NCBI RefSeq assembly: GCF_003987255.1
Contig: NZ_PIQC01000010.1
Span: forward strand, 1-64,000
Length of the DNA: 64,000 nucleotides
Direction: 5' to 3'
Source of the DNA: Idiomarina ramblicola
GTDB taxonomy: Bacteria > Pseudomonadota > Gammaproteobacteria > Enterobacterales > Alteromonadaceae
Below are positions 27,319 to 36,867 of this stretch, piece after piece. The notes beneath the pieces are model-generated. The model was given only the letters and a program-made list of their open reading frames with translations, ran no database searches and was not told the DNA's origin. The first letter of the stretch is position 1. Each line of letters starts with the position of its first letter. Position numbers and translations under genes: made by a program.

Positions 27319-29781
27319 CTAGAATAAGTCGTCGTCATCGTCTTCAAAAATATCACCGTTGGAGTTACCGTTCTGGCGGCTATATTCCGTCGGTTCGGTT
27401 CCACGAATAAAGTATTCAAAGCGGGTGGTGTAATCGCTTTTGTGTGAAAGCTTACCGCTTTCTAAGTCAATGCGAACATTCACCACGCCCGGCGGAATAC
27501 CAAATTCACGTGATGGATACAGTGGCAACGCTTTTTCCATAAACAGGATCCAACCCGGCAATGCCGTTTTTGCACCCGCTTCACCACCCGTTATAGCCTG
27601 CTGACTGGAATCCACTTCAGGATGCTTAGACGTGCGACCCAACTTTCTGGAAACATCATCAAAACCAACCCAAACCGTGGTCGCCAGGTCTGATGTAAAG
27701 CCCGAGAACCAGGTATCGCGAACATCGTTGGTGGTACCCGTTTTACCGGCAATGTTGCGGCCAACGGCTTCGGTAATAGGTTTAGAACGCTGAATACGCC
27801 AGGAAGTACCATTCCAGCCCGTGCCATTAGCCCAGCTACCACCGCCCCAGACTGCCGAATTCATCGCTTGCTCAACCAAAAATGCATTTTGTTCACTGAT
27901 AACCTGCGGAGCCGGTTTCTCACAGTCAAAACAAGCGCGTACCGGGTCAGTTTCGTCTAAAACATTACCCTCGGCATCTTCAATGCGCTTAATAAAGTAA
28001 GGCTCAACTAAAAAGCCACCATTTGAGAAAGTCGCGAAGGCTCTGGCCACCTGCATCGGCGTCATTGACAACGAACCCAGCGAGAGAGACTCGTTCTCGG
28101 GAATTTTTGAGCGATCCAGACCAAATTTGGCGAGGTGGTCAGCCACCTTTTTCACGCCCACTTCTCGGATTAATCGCACTGACACCACGTTTTTAGACTT
28201 AGCCAGCGCTTTACGCAGGCGAATAGGCCCTTCGTAAACTTCCGGTGAGTTTTTAGGACGCCAGGCAATGCCGGAACCCGGGTTCCATTGGTTAATAGGC
28301 GCATCGTTAACCAGCGTCGCAAGGGTTAAGCCCTCTTCAAATGCGGCTGAGTAAATCAGCGGTTTAATATTCGAACCTACCTGACGTTCAGCTTGCAAAG
28401 CTCGGTTGTACTGGCTCAACTGGAAACTGTAACCACCGACTACAACGGCTACAGCACCATCATCGGGCCTTAACGAAACAATAGCCGAGCTCGGTTCAGG
28501 AACTTGAGCCAGCCGCCAGGCGCTGTCGTCATTGACTCGGCGCAACCAAATAACGTGTCCCGGCTGCATGATTTCTGCTGCCGTTTCCGGCGGCGGCCCC
28601 TGACGTTCTTCATTCAGGTACTCGCGAGCCCAGTGCATCGCTTTCCAGGGTAAGGTTATTTTACCTTCTCCCTTAACCATCACTTCGGCAGACTGCTCGT
28701 CAACCGCTGTCACAACGGCGGGAGTGACCGCACCAATGACACGTAATTGCTCCAGATATTGCCGGATAGCCGGCTCTTCAACAGGGTCATCTTCTTTTTC
28801 GGCAGACCACAGCAAACTAACCGGCCCACGATAACCATGACGTTCATCGTAATTATGAAGGTTATCCCAAATCGCTTTTCGCGCAGCCAGCTGCACGTCG
28901 CTTCTTATAGTTGTATAAACTTTGTAGCCTTCGTTGTACGCCTTTTCTTCACCATAACGGTCGACCATTTCCTGACGCACCATTTCCGCCAGATAAGGCG
29001 CATTAACCGTCACTTCAGCTCCATGACGGCGCGCGGTCACCGGCGCATTAGCTGCTTCTTCAAATTCGGCCTGGGAAATTTTGTTCTCATCCAGCATGCG
29101 CAATAAAACGACCCGACGACGCGCTTTAGAAGCAATAGGGTTTGAAATTGGGTTCAGATTTGACGGCGCTTTAGGTAAACCCGCTATGGTTGCCATCTGA
29201 GCCAAGGTCAGCTCACTTAACGGCTTACCGTAATAAACCTGAGCGGCAGCCCCAACACCATGAGCACGGTGTCCGAAGGTTATTTTGTTCAGGTAAAGTT
29301 CCAGAATTTCATCTTTGCTTAATAGCTGCTCAATGTGAACGGCAATAAAAGCTTCTTTTACTTTGCGCATCCACGCACGTTCAAAGGTCAAAAAGAAATT
29401 TCGCGCCAGCTGCATGGTGATGGTACTGGCGCCTTCCTGGATTTCACCGGTAGTCAGCAACACACTAAACGCACGCGCAACACCAATAGGGTCAACGCCA
29501 AAATGTTGATAAAAGCGGCTGTCTTCGGTTGAAAGAAAGGCATCGATAAGCGGTTGAGGAACATCGTGCAAATCTACCGGAATACGGCGCTTTTCACCAA
29601 ACTGTGAGATCAGTTCCCCGTCTGCTGTGAACACCTGCATTGGTGTCTGCAAACGCACATCCCGTAAAGTTTCCACGCTGGGTAATTCGGGTTTTACATA
29701 TAGATAAAGGCTGCCAACCGTTACCCCGCCAAGAATAAGACACACCAGCAAGGTGTAGATTAGCCGCTTAAACCACTTCAA
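27319..29781 (-). CDS. mrcA: Penicillin-binding protein 1A
   Basis: This 820-residue class A PBP is anchored by an N-terminal transmembrane helix (~7-28). The glycosyltransferase domain shows EDSRFYQHFGVDPIG, EGASTITMQLARNFFL and ELYLNKITFGHRAHGVGAAA. An inserted OB-like segment lies around residues 330-420. The transpeptidase motifs are SNIK (~469), SKN (in LAKSKNVVS) and KTGT (~678). It polymerises and cross-links peptidoglycan in the periplasm. The acidic tail (EDDDDDLF) is notable. It is divergent from the pilM-like operon, the usual gammaproteobacterial arrangement. Confidence 0.98.
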   Translation of the reverse strand: MKWFKRLIYTLLVCLILGGVTVGSLYLYVKPELPSVETLRDVRLQTPMQVFTADGELISQFGEKRRIPVDLHDVPQPLIDAFLSTEDSRFYQHFGVDPIGVARAFSVLLTTGEIQEGASTITMQLARNFFLTFERAWMRKVKEAFIAVHIEQLLSKDEILELYLNKITFGHRAHGVGAAAQVYYGKPLSELTLAQMATIAGLPKAPSNLNPISNPIASKARRRVVLLRMLDENKISQAEFEEAANAPVTARRHGAEVTVNAPYLAEMVRQEMVDRYGEEKAYNEGYKVYTTIRSDVQLAARKAIWDNLHNYDERHGYRGPVSLLWSAEKEDDPVEEPAIRQYLEQLRVIGAVTPAVVTAVDEQSAEVMVKGEGKITLPWKAMHWAREYLNEERQGPPPETAAEIMQPGHVIWLRRVNDDSAWRLAQVPEPSSAIVSLRPDDGAVAVVVGGYSFQLSQYNRALQAERQVGSNIKPLIYSAAFEEGLTLATLVNDAPINQWNPGSGIAWRPKNSPEVYEGPIRLRKALAKSKNVVSVRLIREVGVKKVADHLAKFGLDRSKIPENESLSLGSLSMTPMQVARAFATFSNGGFLVEPYFIKRIEDAEGNVLDETDPVRACFDCEKPAPQVISEQNAFLVEQAMNSAVWGGGSWANGTGWNGTSWRIQRSKPITEAVGRNIAGKTGTTNDVRDTWFSGFTSDLATTVWVGFDDVSRKLGRTSKHPEVDSSQQAITGGEAGAKTALPGWILFMEKALPLYPSREFGIPPGVVNVRIDLESGKLSHKSDYTTRFEYFIRGTEPTEYSRQNGNSNGDIFEDDDDDLF

Positions 29782-29936
29782 TTATCTGCTCCATAACCGC
29801 ACTGATATTCCGCCAGCGTGCTGAAACCGCAATAGCCGACATAAATTAGCTCTTAACTCTTACTGACTATTATGGCGGATTTTTGTTCACAACACTACGC
29901 TTGCAACTGGCTTTTCTACAATAAGGATATTGTCTA

Positions 29937-30761
29937 ATGTCATTACTTCGCCAGCAACCGGTTGCTGTGCAAATTAATCGTGAAAGTTGTTTGGTTTTAC
30001 AGTTATCACGACAAGGTCAGCACTTTGTTGTCGAACACTTTTCCCAGCAGCACCACAGCAGCCTTAGCCAACAAGGGTTAAAAAAGGACGGCATTGTTTC
30101 GGCGCTGGAATATAGCGCAACGCATTACCAAAAAGTACCACTAGGAGCTGACAGGCAGGTCGAAGAGCAGCTACTGCAAAAACTGCCGCCGCAATTAAAA
30201 ACCCATGCGGGCATCAGCTACGACTATTTAACTCACGACGGTGATACCGAAGCAGAAGCCGTTATCGGCCAACGCTCAGCGCTTGAAAATTTACTGACAT
30301 TGCTAGCACCATTGGACATGCCGGTGCAAGTGGTCGAGCCGGTTTACCAGTCAGTTGTGCGTGCCACCAATGCCGTGCTTCCGTACCTGTGGCCGAGTGA
30401 TACGATTTTTAACGATCCAATGACATGGGTGATTGTGGAACTGCGTCAGCCACAATCTATTCTGCTGTATTGCAGAAATGGCGTTTTTCAGCGGCTGGAG
30501 TATGTTAACTCGTCCAATTTAATTCCCTTTTTGTTGTCATCTCAATTCCTGACTGAAGACAGTTGGCTGATGAGCTTTGGCGACAAAGCCATGCAGTCAT
30601 CACTTGTGCGACAGCTTGCGGAACAACCTCAGCTAAGACACCTGGTTCTCTCAACCGCCCCTTTTTTCAGCAACAACGTCGCGCCAATCGCTGCCGCTTT
30701 AGATAACGAAATGGCGTTATTAGGTCTGGCATTGCGGGGGTTTAGCCAATGGCATCGCTAA
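29937..30761 (+). CDS. pilM: PilM/HofM/ComA-like pilus assembly protein
   Basis: This 274-residue protein is in the position of pilM (hofM in E. coli, comA in Haemophilus), just after the divergent mrcA. It is diverged: the actin-like ATPase fold is suggested by QINRESCLVLQLSRQG, MPVQVVEPVYQSVVRA and the C-terminal ALDNEMALLGLALRGF typical of PilM ends. PilM binds the PilN cytoplasmic tail and links pilus assembly to the inner membrane. It is preceded by AAGGA and overlaps the next gene by 13 bases. Identity rests more on context than on sequence. Confidence 0.78.
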   Translation: MSLLRQQPVAVQINRESCLVLQLSRQGQHFVVEHFSQQHHSSLSQQGLKKDGIVSALEYSATHYQKVPLGADRQVEEQLLQKLPPQLKTHAGISYDYLTHDGDTEAEAVIGQRSALENLLTLLAPLDMPVQVVEPVYQSVVRATNAVLPYLWPSDTIFNDPMTWVIVELRQPQSILLYCRNGVFQRLEYVNSSNLIPFLLSSQFLTEDSWLMSFGDKAMQSSLVRQLAEQPQLRHLVLSTAPFFSNNVAPIAAALDNEMALLGLALRGFSQWHR

Positions 30762-31273
30762 ATCTTCTTCAATGGCGGGAGCAGAGCTTATGGCGACGTT
30801 ATCGTGGGCTTCACGGTCTGGGCGTTTTAATGCTGTTGGCTGTCAGTTTTTTTGCAGTCCAGTGGGTCAATTCTTACAGCGAATACCTTAGGTACATGCA
30901 GCAGCAGGTCGCTGAGCAGAATCTCGCTTTAGAAGAACGGAAACACCAGCAGCAACGTTGGTTTACATATCAACGACAACAGCAAGCGCGGCAAGCCTTT
31001 ATGCAGCGCAAGCACAATGACCAGCGCAGACTCAATGCTTTCTTCGCCTTGCTGAATAAAACCCAGAGTTTCTTTCAGCAGCGTGAGTTGAGCATAGGTC
31101 ATTCGCAGCTCACGCTAGCCGCCGAATACCAAAAAATAGATGACGTTAATGATCACTATGTGTGGTTAGAACGCCAGCTAGCCTCCCCGGGAATAAAGCA
31201 ACAACTGTTACCGCAGCAACGGGTGCTTTTCCATTACGTCGGCAACTTGAATGAGACCGAATCGAATGGTTAA
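30749..31273 (+). CDS. pilN: PilN/HofN/ComB-like pilus assembly protein
   Basis: This 174-residue bitopic protein has a short cytoplasmic N-terminus with a PilN-like NLLQWREQ motif, one transmembrane helix (~25-46, GVLMLLAVSFFAVQWV), then a long glutamine-rich coiled coil and a compact periplasmic domain. NLLPWRE near the N-terminus is the PilM-binding motif of PilN proteins; here it reads LNLLQWRE. It overlaps both neighbours, by 13 and 8 bases, indicating translational coupling. Length equals E. coli HofN. Confidence 0.82.
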   Translation: MASLNLLQWREQSLWRRYRGLHGLGVLMLLAVSFFAVQWVNSYSEYLRYMQQQVAEQNLALEERKHQQQRWFTYQRQQQARQAFMQRKHNDQRRLNAFFALLNKTQSFFQQRELSIGHSQLTLAAEYQKIDDVNDHYVWLERQLASPGIKQQLLPQQRVLFHYVGNLNETESNG

Positions 31274-32093
31274 ACCAATACAGAAAGTTTTATGGTGCTG
31301 GGGTGCCAGCGTGCTGGTATTCACGGTTGTGGCTATAGCAGTCAGCTATTTTCTTACTGGCTATCAGGCAAATCAGTTGAAAAACACCCTGCAGAGCCAA
31401 AACAGACAACTGCAACAGCCGGCCCCTCAAATTCCTGAGGCGCACGACACCACTTTGCCGGAGCCGCCAGCGGTTGATGTCGCATCTTTACTCACTCAGG
31501 CGGCAAAGCAACAGCAGGTCGACTTACATTACCAGCAAAGTCCGGAACACTCAGAGCAGTGGCTGGTTGGCATTAGCGGTACTTATCAAAACGCCATCCG
31601 GTTTATTGCCTCCATTCTGCAAACTCAGCAAGAGTCACTGCAGGCCTTTCCATTTACACAAACACTCAAATGGCAAGACGGCGAATCACATAGGGGTGAG
31701 CTTAGCTGGCAGTTTCTCTGGCTAACGGCTAAAGACTCTGCGCCGCCCGACGTCAACGGTAAACCGCTGTTTAAAACTGACTTTCCGCCCATGTTGGCAG
31801 AGCCGCTTAAGTGCTTGGGCAAACCCGGCATACTAAGCGACATTCGAATCACTGACTGGGCGTCAGTGCAGCTACTGGCCACCCAAACTTCACCGCTGAA
31901 AAAAGCCCTGCTGAGCATACCCGGGCAGCCGTTACTAACTCTGACCGAACATGACTGGATAGCCAGCCCGCTGATGCAACTGCAAAACATAAAACGTGAC
32001 CACATAGCGTTTCAACACTGGCAAAAAGAAGCAGGCTGCTGGTCAGCACAAAGTCGAAAACTCTTTTTAACCAAGGATACTAACCAGCAATGA
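31266..32093 (+). CDS. PilO/PilP-like fusion (HofO-HofP type)
   Basis: I set the start at MVKPIQKVLW, overlapping pilN by 8 bases. The 275-residue product has a transmembrane helix (~8-32), a glutamine-rich coiled coil, then a PilO-like domain (~70-160; EQWLVGISGTYQNAIRFIASILQ). From about residue 170 it continues with a PilP-like strand pattern: ITDWASVQLLAT, LSIPGQPLLTL, HDWIASPLMQLQNIKRDHIAF. E. coli has separate hofO and hofP genes at this place whose summed length is close to this one, and no other gene lies between pilN and pilQ. The fusion is an inference; each half is very diverged. Confidence 0.65.
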   Translation: MVKPIQKVLWCWGASVLVFTVVAIAVSYFLTGYQANQLKNTLQSQNRQLQQPAPQIPEAHDTTLPEPPAVDVASLLTQAAKQQQVDLHYQQSPEHSEQWLVGISGTYQNAIRFIASILQTQQESLQAFPFTQTLKWQDGESHRGELSWQFLWLTAKDSAPPDVNGKPLFKTDFPPMLAEPLKCLGKPGILSDIRITDWASVQLLATQTSPLKKALLSIPGQPLLTLTEHDWIASPLMQLQNIKRDHIAFQHWQKEAGCWSAQSRKLFLTKDTNQQ

Positions 32094-33376
32094 TGCACAT
32101 TCGATTCTCGTTCTGTAGTCTCAGTATTACTCTCTTTTTTATTCTCATGCTGCCCTTACAGCAAAGCCATGCGGCCGATAATAGTTGGCAAAGTTTGCTT
32201 AGCGAGGAGCAACAACGCCAGTTGGTTTCACTCAATACCAATAAAGTGCCCTTGCGGGAACTCATACAGTTGTTGGCCGACCAACACCAATTGAACATCC
32301 TCATTACCGATAAGGTAAGCGGCGAGTCCAGCCTCAAACTTAACGATGTTGCCTGGCAGGATGCCTTTGAAACCTTACTCGACAGTCATGGTTTAGAAGT
32401 TCGCTTACAAGGCGCTATGCTGCGCATAGATGTCGCTGATGAAAACACCACAGACAATATCAACCACCGCTCAATTCTATTGAGCGTTAACTTTGCTAAG
32501 GCCAGTGACCTAGCCAAACTATTAAAAAATGAACAACAGAGTTTTCTCTCGCCGAACGGTGCAGTGAGTGTCGATGAGCGCACCAATACACTCATTGTAC
32601 GAGACACGCCAGAGCAACTGGCCACCATCCGTCAGTTGGTCAACGATTTGGATGTGCCGGTCAAGCAAGTGCTTATCGAAGCGCGCATGGTCACCGTAAA
32701 AGCCAATGTCAGTAAAGAGCTGGGCATTCGCTGGGGTGCAACGGAATACGGACTGACTGTACCTGAAGACGCGAGCAGTTTTATTAAAGGTATGCAGGTG
32801 GATTTGCCCGCGACCAATCCTGCCGGCACCTTTTCCGCTAACCTGGCCAGACTCAGCGACGATATTTTGTTGGATCTGGAACTAACCGCGTTGGAGCAGG
32901 AAAACAAAGCAGAAATTATCACCAGTCCGAAAATTTTCACTTCCAATCAGCAGTCAGCTTACATTGAGCAGGGAACCGAAATACCTTATGTCGAAACCGC
33001 CGCTCACGGCGCCACCGCCGTGCAATTTAAGAAAGCGGTGATGGGCTTAACCGTTACCCCGCAAATTACACCCAATGACCATGTTTTAATGGAGCTGACC
33101 ATTACTCAGAATACCCGCGGCGATACCGTTGCCACACCCACCGGACCGGCGGTCGCTATCGACACTCAGGAAATGTCGACACGGGTACTGGCAAAAAATG
33201 GAGAAACCATCGTTTTAGGAGGAATCTTTCAGGAACATAACTTGAATGATGACCGTCGTGTCCCCATCTTAGGTTCGCTGCCGTTACTCGGGAATTTGTT
33301 CTCACATCAGCAGCAGCGCAATGAAAAGCGGGAGCTGATGATTTTCGTTACACCAACGATATTGCCACAAACTTAG
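32090..33376 (+). CDS. pilQ: Short PilQ/HofQ/ComE-type secretin
   Basis: This 428-residue outer-membrane secretin has an N-terminal signal peptide (cleavage after QSHA), an STN/secretin N0-like domain ([26 protein letters not shown]), an N1 domain ([50 protein letters not shown]) and the C-terminal secretin channel ([52 protein letters not shown]). It lacks the N-terminal AMIN repeats of Pseudomonas PilQ, so it matches E. coli HofQ and Haemophilus ComE in size; those systems import DNA. Its start overlaps the preceding stop (ATGA). Confidence 0.92.
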   Translation: MMHIRFSFCSLSITLFFILMLPLQQSHAADNSWQSLLSEEQQRQLVSLNTNKVPLRELIQLLADQHQLNILITDKVSGESSLKLNDVAWQDAFETLLDSHGLEVRLQGAMLRIDVADENTTDNINHRSILLSVNFAKASDLAKLLKNEQQSFLSPNGAVSVDERTNTLIVRDTPEQLATIRQLVNDLDVPVKQVLIEARMVTVKANVSKELGIRWGATEYGLTVPEDASSFIKGMQVDLPATNPAGTFSANLARLSDDILLDLELTALEQENKAEIITSPKIFTSNQQSAYIEQGTEIPYVETAAHGATAVQFKKAVMGLTVTPQITPNDHVLMELTITQNTRGDTVATPTGPAVAIDTQEMSTRVLAKNGETIVLGGIFQEHNLNDDRRVPILGSLPLLGNLFSHQQQRNEKRELMIFVTPTILPQT

Positions 33377-33513
33377 TCCAAAAGCGGATTACTATTGCTA
33401 AAGTGGGCTCAAGTTGCGATAATCGCGCTTCTTTTCGTTGGGTTGGGGGACGTCTCCAGACACTCCGGATTCGTGAGTTACAGCTAATTTTAACCAATGA
33501 TGTAAGCAGGAAT

Positions 33514-34047
33514 ATGGCTGAGAAACGTAATATTTTTCTTGTTGGGCCCATGGGGGCTGGCAAAAGTACGATTGGCCGTCAAATCGCCAGACAATTACAT
33601 TTAGAGTTCTACGACTCAGATTCTGAAATTGAGCGCCGCACCGGTGCCGAAATCAGCTGGGTTTTTGAGCTTGAAGGTGAAGAAGGCTTTCGCGCACGCG
33701 AAGAAAAAGTGATCGAAGAGCTTACCGAGAATATGGGCATCGTCTTAGCGACAGGTGGCGGCTCAGTCATGAGCAAAGAAAGCCGTAACCGTCTATCGGC
33801 ACGGGGTGTGGTTGTTTATTTAAAAACGCCTATCGAGAAGCAATTGGCCCGTACCCAGCGTGACAAACGCCGGCCTTTGATTGCAGAAGCTGACGACCCG
33901 CGTAAAGTGTTAGAAGAACTGGCACAAGAACGCGATCCGTTGTACGAAGAAATTGCCGACATCACGGTACAAACCGATGATCAAAGTGCAAAATTCGTGG
34001 TCAACGACATCATCGATCAACTCGAATCCATCAACGGTCTCGGGTAA
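33514..34047 (+). CDS. aroK: Shikimate kinase
   Basis: This 177-residue kinase phosphorylates shikimate in the pathway to chorismate. I chose the ATG of [19 protein letters not shown] (Walker A at residues 11-19), preceded by AGCAGGA, which matches E. coli AroK; the longer reading adds 37 unconserved residues. Further motifs are the shikimate-binding [21 protein letters not shown] and RDKRRPLI. It forms a pair with aroB, 18 bases downstream. Confidence 0.98.
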   Translation: MAEKRNIFLVGPMGAGKSTIGRQIARQLHLEFYDSDSEIERRTGAEISWVFELEGEEGFRAREEKVIEELTENMGIVLATGGGSVMSKESRNRLSARGVVVYLKTPIEKQLARTQRDKRRPLIAEADDPRKVLEELAQERDPLYEEIADITVQTDDQSAKFVVNDIIDQLESINGLG

Positions 34048-34065
34048 GTATCAGGAGCTGCGTTC

Positions 34066-35139
34066 ATGGCTGAGGTTAACGTCTCTTTAGGTGAACGCAG
34101 CTACACTATCTACATTGGTAACGCCCTGTTATCAAACTACGTCGAAAACCTTCCGCACAAGCTCAACCAGCAACTGCTGATCATCACCAACCCGACCATC
34201 AGTCAGTACTATTTAAAACCCTTATTAAATACGCTTTCGGGTCACCAGATCGAGATTTTTGAGATGCGCGACGGTGAGCAGTTTAAAAGCCTGGACAGCT
34301 ACGCCGAAGCCATGGATATTCTGATTAATGCTGGCTTTAATCGTGACTGCGGCATTATCGCACTCGGCGGTGGTGTGGTGGGTGACTTAGCAGGCTTTGT
34401 CGCGTCAACTTTTCAACGCGGTGTCGACTCTTACCAAATTCCGACCACCTTATTGTCGCAGGTTGATTCCTCCGTCGGCGGAAAAACCGCGGTTAATCAC
34501 CCCCAGGGCAAAAACCTGATTGGCACTTTTTATCAGCCTAAGTCGGTGGTTATCGACATTGACTGCCTGCAAACGCTGACCGAGCGGGACTACCGCAGCG
34601 GCTTAGCCGAAATCGTTAAGTACGGTGTTATCTACGATGCCGACTTTTTCCAATGGCTGGAACGCCATACCGCCGAGTTAAATCAGCAAGATCCGGCGAC
34701 ACTCACCTACGCCATTCAGCGCAGCTGTGAAATTAAAGCCGAAGTGGTTGCTTTAGACGAGCGCGAGAAAGGGCTGCGGGCATTACTGAATTTAGGCCAC
34801 ACCTTTGGCCATGCCATTGAGGCAGCCACCGAATACGGCGCATGGACACACGGCGAGGCTGTGGCTGCTGGCATTATAATTGCATCTAAGCTGTCAGAAG
34901 TGACACAGCGGCTCAATTCGTCAGATTTTCGACGCATCAAAGATTTACTGCTGGCACTTGGCTTGCCGACGAAGGGCCCACAAATGCCCTGGCAGGATTG
35001 GTTAGACTACATGCAGCGCGACAAAAAAGTAAAAGACGGTCAGTTGCACTTTGTTCTTCCGGTCGCTATTGGTCAGGCTGAAGTTGTCAGTACTATCGAA
35101 CACGATACCGTTGCTGCTGTGATCACTGAATGTTGCTAA
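34066..35139 (+). CDS. aroB: 3-dehydroquinate synthase
   Basis: This 357-residue NAD+- and metal-dependent enzyme converts DAHP to 3-dehydroquinate. ALGGGVVGDLAGFVASTFQRGVDSYQIPTTLLSQVDSSVGGKTAVNHPQGKNLIGTF is the signature block. Zinc ligands are the glutamate in GLAEIVKYGVI and the histidines in NLGHTFGHAIE and THGEAVAAG. It follows aroK and precedes damX, the conserved order in gammaproteobacteria. Confidence 0.98.
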   Translation: MAEVNVSLGERSYTIYIGNALLSNYVENLPHKLNQQLLIITNPTISQYYLKPLLNTLSGHQIEIFEMRDGEQFKSLDSYAEAMDILINAGFNRDCGIIALGGGVVGDLAGFVASTFQRGVDSYQIPTTLLSQVDSSVGGKTAVNHPQGKNLIGTFYQPKSVVIDIDCLQTLTERDYRSGLAEIVKYGVIYDADFFQWLERHTAELNQQDPATLTYAIQRSCEIKAEVVALDEREKGLRALLNLGHTFGHAIEAATEYGAWTHGEAVAAGIIIASKLSEVTQRLNSSDFRRIKDLLLALGLPTKGPQMPWQDWLDYMQRDKKVKDGQLHFVLPVAIGQAEVVSTIEHDTVAAVITECC

Positions 35140-35184
35140 CGCCATCGCGTTATCTCTATTCGGCTGACAGACAGGAACAGACAG

Positions 35185-36786
35185 ATGCAAGCACTTGCAA
35201 CCACACAACATATTGTTGCCGCGCCGGTAAAAACCAAACCGAGCCAACAACAGGTTATTGACCAGCTCCATCAACAATGCCAGCAAAGCGTATCGCTTAT
35301 TATGCTGCACGGCAAAGAAGGCAGCGGCAAAACCACCATTGCTGAAGTCTTTCTTGAGCAGGCCTCCGAATACGCGGAAGTGGCTTTTATCAGCGCCAAT
35401 GAACGCTCCACCAATGACCGCGTCCGCGCACAAATACTGAATCAACTGTTTGGTACCATTAGCATTAACGACGAGTCATTGAGTCGTCAGATGCAACGCC
35501 AGCGTCCGCTTAGCCACGCCATTATTGTGATTGATAACGGGGAACAACTGACCGAAAGCTTTTTAGCCGAGTGCATTTCTACCGTCACTCAGCTCAGCGC
35601 TATTGGCCAGCGTACCAGCATTGTCATTACCGGCGACAGTCGCTGGGCTCAGCAGCAGCGTCCGGCACCGCATTTGCGTGTGCAGGGGCCCACCATGATA
35701 GAAATTCAGCCACTTAACCATGACGAACAAATTCGCTTCGTACAGGCTCTTCTACCAGAGAAGCAACGCAGCTTCTGGAATCTGGAGCGTATTCAGCAAT
35801 TCCTGAACTCGATTCATGGCTTTCCCGGCGAAATTCAGCAACGTCTGCAGTTAACTTTAACAACTCAGGCAGCACGCTACCGCGATACCAACGCTGAAGA
35901 GAATGCTAAAGAGAATTCTGACAATAACGATGCCAGCGAACAGAGCAAAGCGAACCATAAATCAGAACAGAACAACCGCCGCAAAATGCGCCTTTGGCCT
36001 ATTATTTTAATTGCAGCGGTTATTAGTCTGGCTTTTGCCGGCTTTCTAAATAAAGAGCAGCTGACTGCTTTCTGGCAACAAGTGAACCCTGAATCAGCAG
36101 CAGCTGCAGAAACCGAGGCCGAAAACAGTGAGGCAAATAGTGCCTCAACAGCCGCAGATGAAACCGCAGCAGAAGCTACCGAGCAGACCGCCAGTTTGCC
36201 CAGCTTTGAACCGCTAACCGAGCGCTCTTTAGAACTGGTTCCTGCGGAACTGGCCGCGTCTTACCGCAATGCGTTAGGTACATTAAACACCGTGGCAGCT
36301 TCCGAAGTGACAGAGGGCGACATCTCACTCGGTTTCATTAAGCAACAAAAGCAGCCACAGGAAGCCGAGCCTGTTGGTTCGTCGAACGAGCCGTCGGCAG
36401 TCGAAGCCGGTATTCAAACCGTTGTGGCCGAGCCGGAGCCAGAAGTTAAGGCAGAACAACCTGAGCCACAACCGCAGCAGTCTCAACCTCAGGCACTGCC
36501 ATTCCAGACTCAGTGGGCACAGGATCAGAACGCCAGCAACTACACACTGCAAATCAGCATTATCAGCGACCCGCAGCTACTGCGCAATTTCCGTAACGAC
36601 TACGATATTGCCGCTAATACCCAGGTGTATCAACGGGCTGACCAACGTTATGTGGTTATTTTTGGCAGCTACCCCAGCATTGAGCAAGCACGTGCAGCCG
36701 CCACGCAGTTGCCAACTGAAGTGCAGCAAATGGAACCCTGGGCTAAGTCGTTTGCCAGTGTACAAAGCGACATTAATAGCCAGTAG
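35185..36786 (+). CDS. damX: DamX-like cell division protein with AAA and SPOR domains
   Basis: This 533-residue protein has a cytoplasmic AAA-type ATPase domain (~1-235) with Walker A GKEGSGKT (44-50 region) and Walker B AIIVIDNGEQL, a transmembrane helix (~271-289) and a long Ala/Glu/Gln-rich periplasmic linker. A C-terminal SPOR domain (~450-533; NYTLQISIISDPQLLRNFRNDY) binds denuded septal glycan. DamX localises to the septum in E. coli. Here the ATPase motifs look intact. Position between aroB and dam confirms identity. Confidence 0.93.
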   Translation: MQALATTQHIVAAPVKTKPSQQQVIDQLHQQCQQSVSLIMLHGKEGSGKTTIAEVFLEQASEYAEVAFISANERSTNDRVRAQILNQLFGTISINDESLSRQMQRQRPLSHAIIVIDNGEQLTESFLAECISTVTQLSAIGQRTSIVITGDSRWAQQQRPAPHLRVQGPTMIEIQPLNHDEQIRFVQALLPEKQRSFWNLERIQQFLNSIHGFPGEIQQRLQLTLTTQAARYRDTNAEENAKENSDNNDASEQSKANHKSEQNNRRKMRLWPIILIAAVISLAFAGFLNKEQLTAFWQQVNPESAAAAETEAENSEANSASTAADETAAEATEQTASLPSFEPLTERSLELVPAELAASYRNALGTLNTVAASEVTEGDISLGFIKQQKQPQEAEPVGSSNEPSAVEAGIQTVVAEPEPEVKAEQPEPQPQQSQPQALPFQTQWAQDQNASNYTLQISIISDPQLLRNFRNDYDIAANTQVYQRADQRYVVIFGSYPSIEQARAAATQLPTEVQQMEPWAKSFASVQSDINSQ

Positions 36787-36867
36787 CGGGACGAATCACG
36801 CAGTCAGCAATTTTCATCCCCCGGCCTTTGGGTTACAATCCCTTGAGGATCCACCAACGGCCGGCGC

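Noticed and set aside
33447-33454. GGACGTCT upstream of aroK
   Set aside because: A single 7-of-8 met-box match with no tandem partner and in front of a gene not expected in the methionine regulon.
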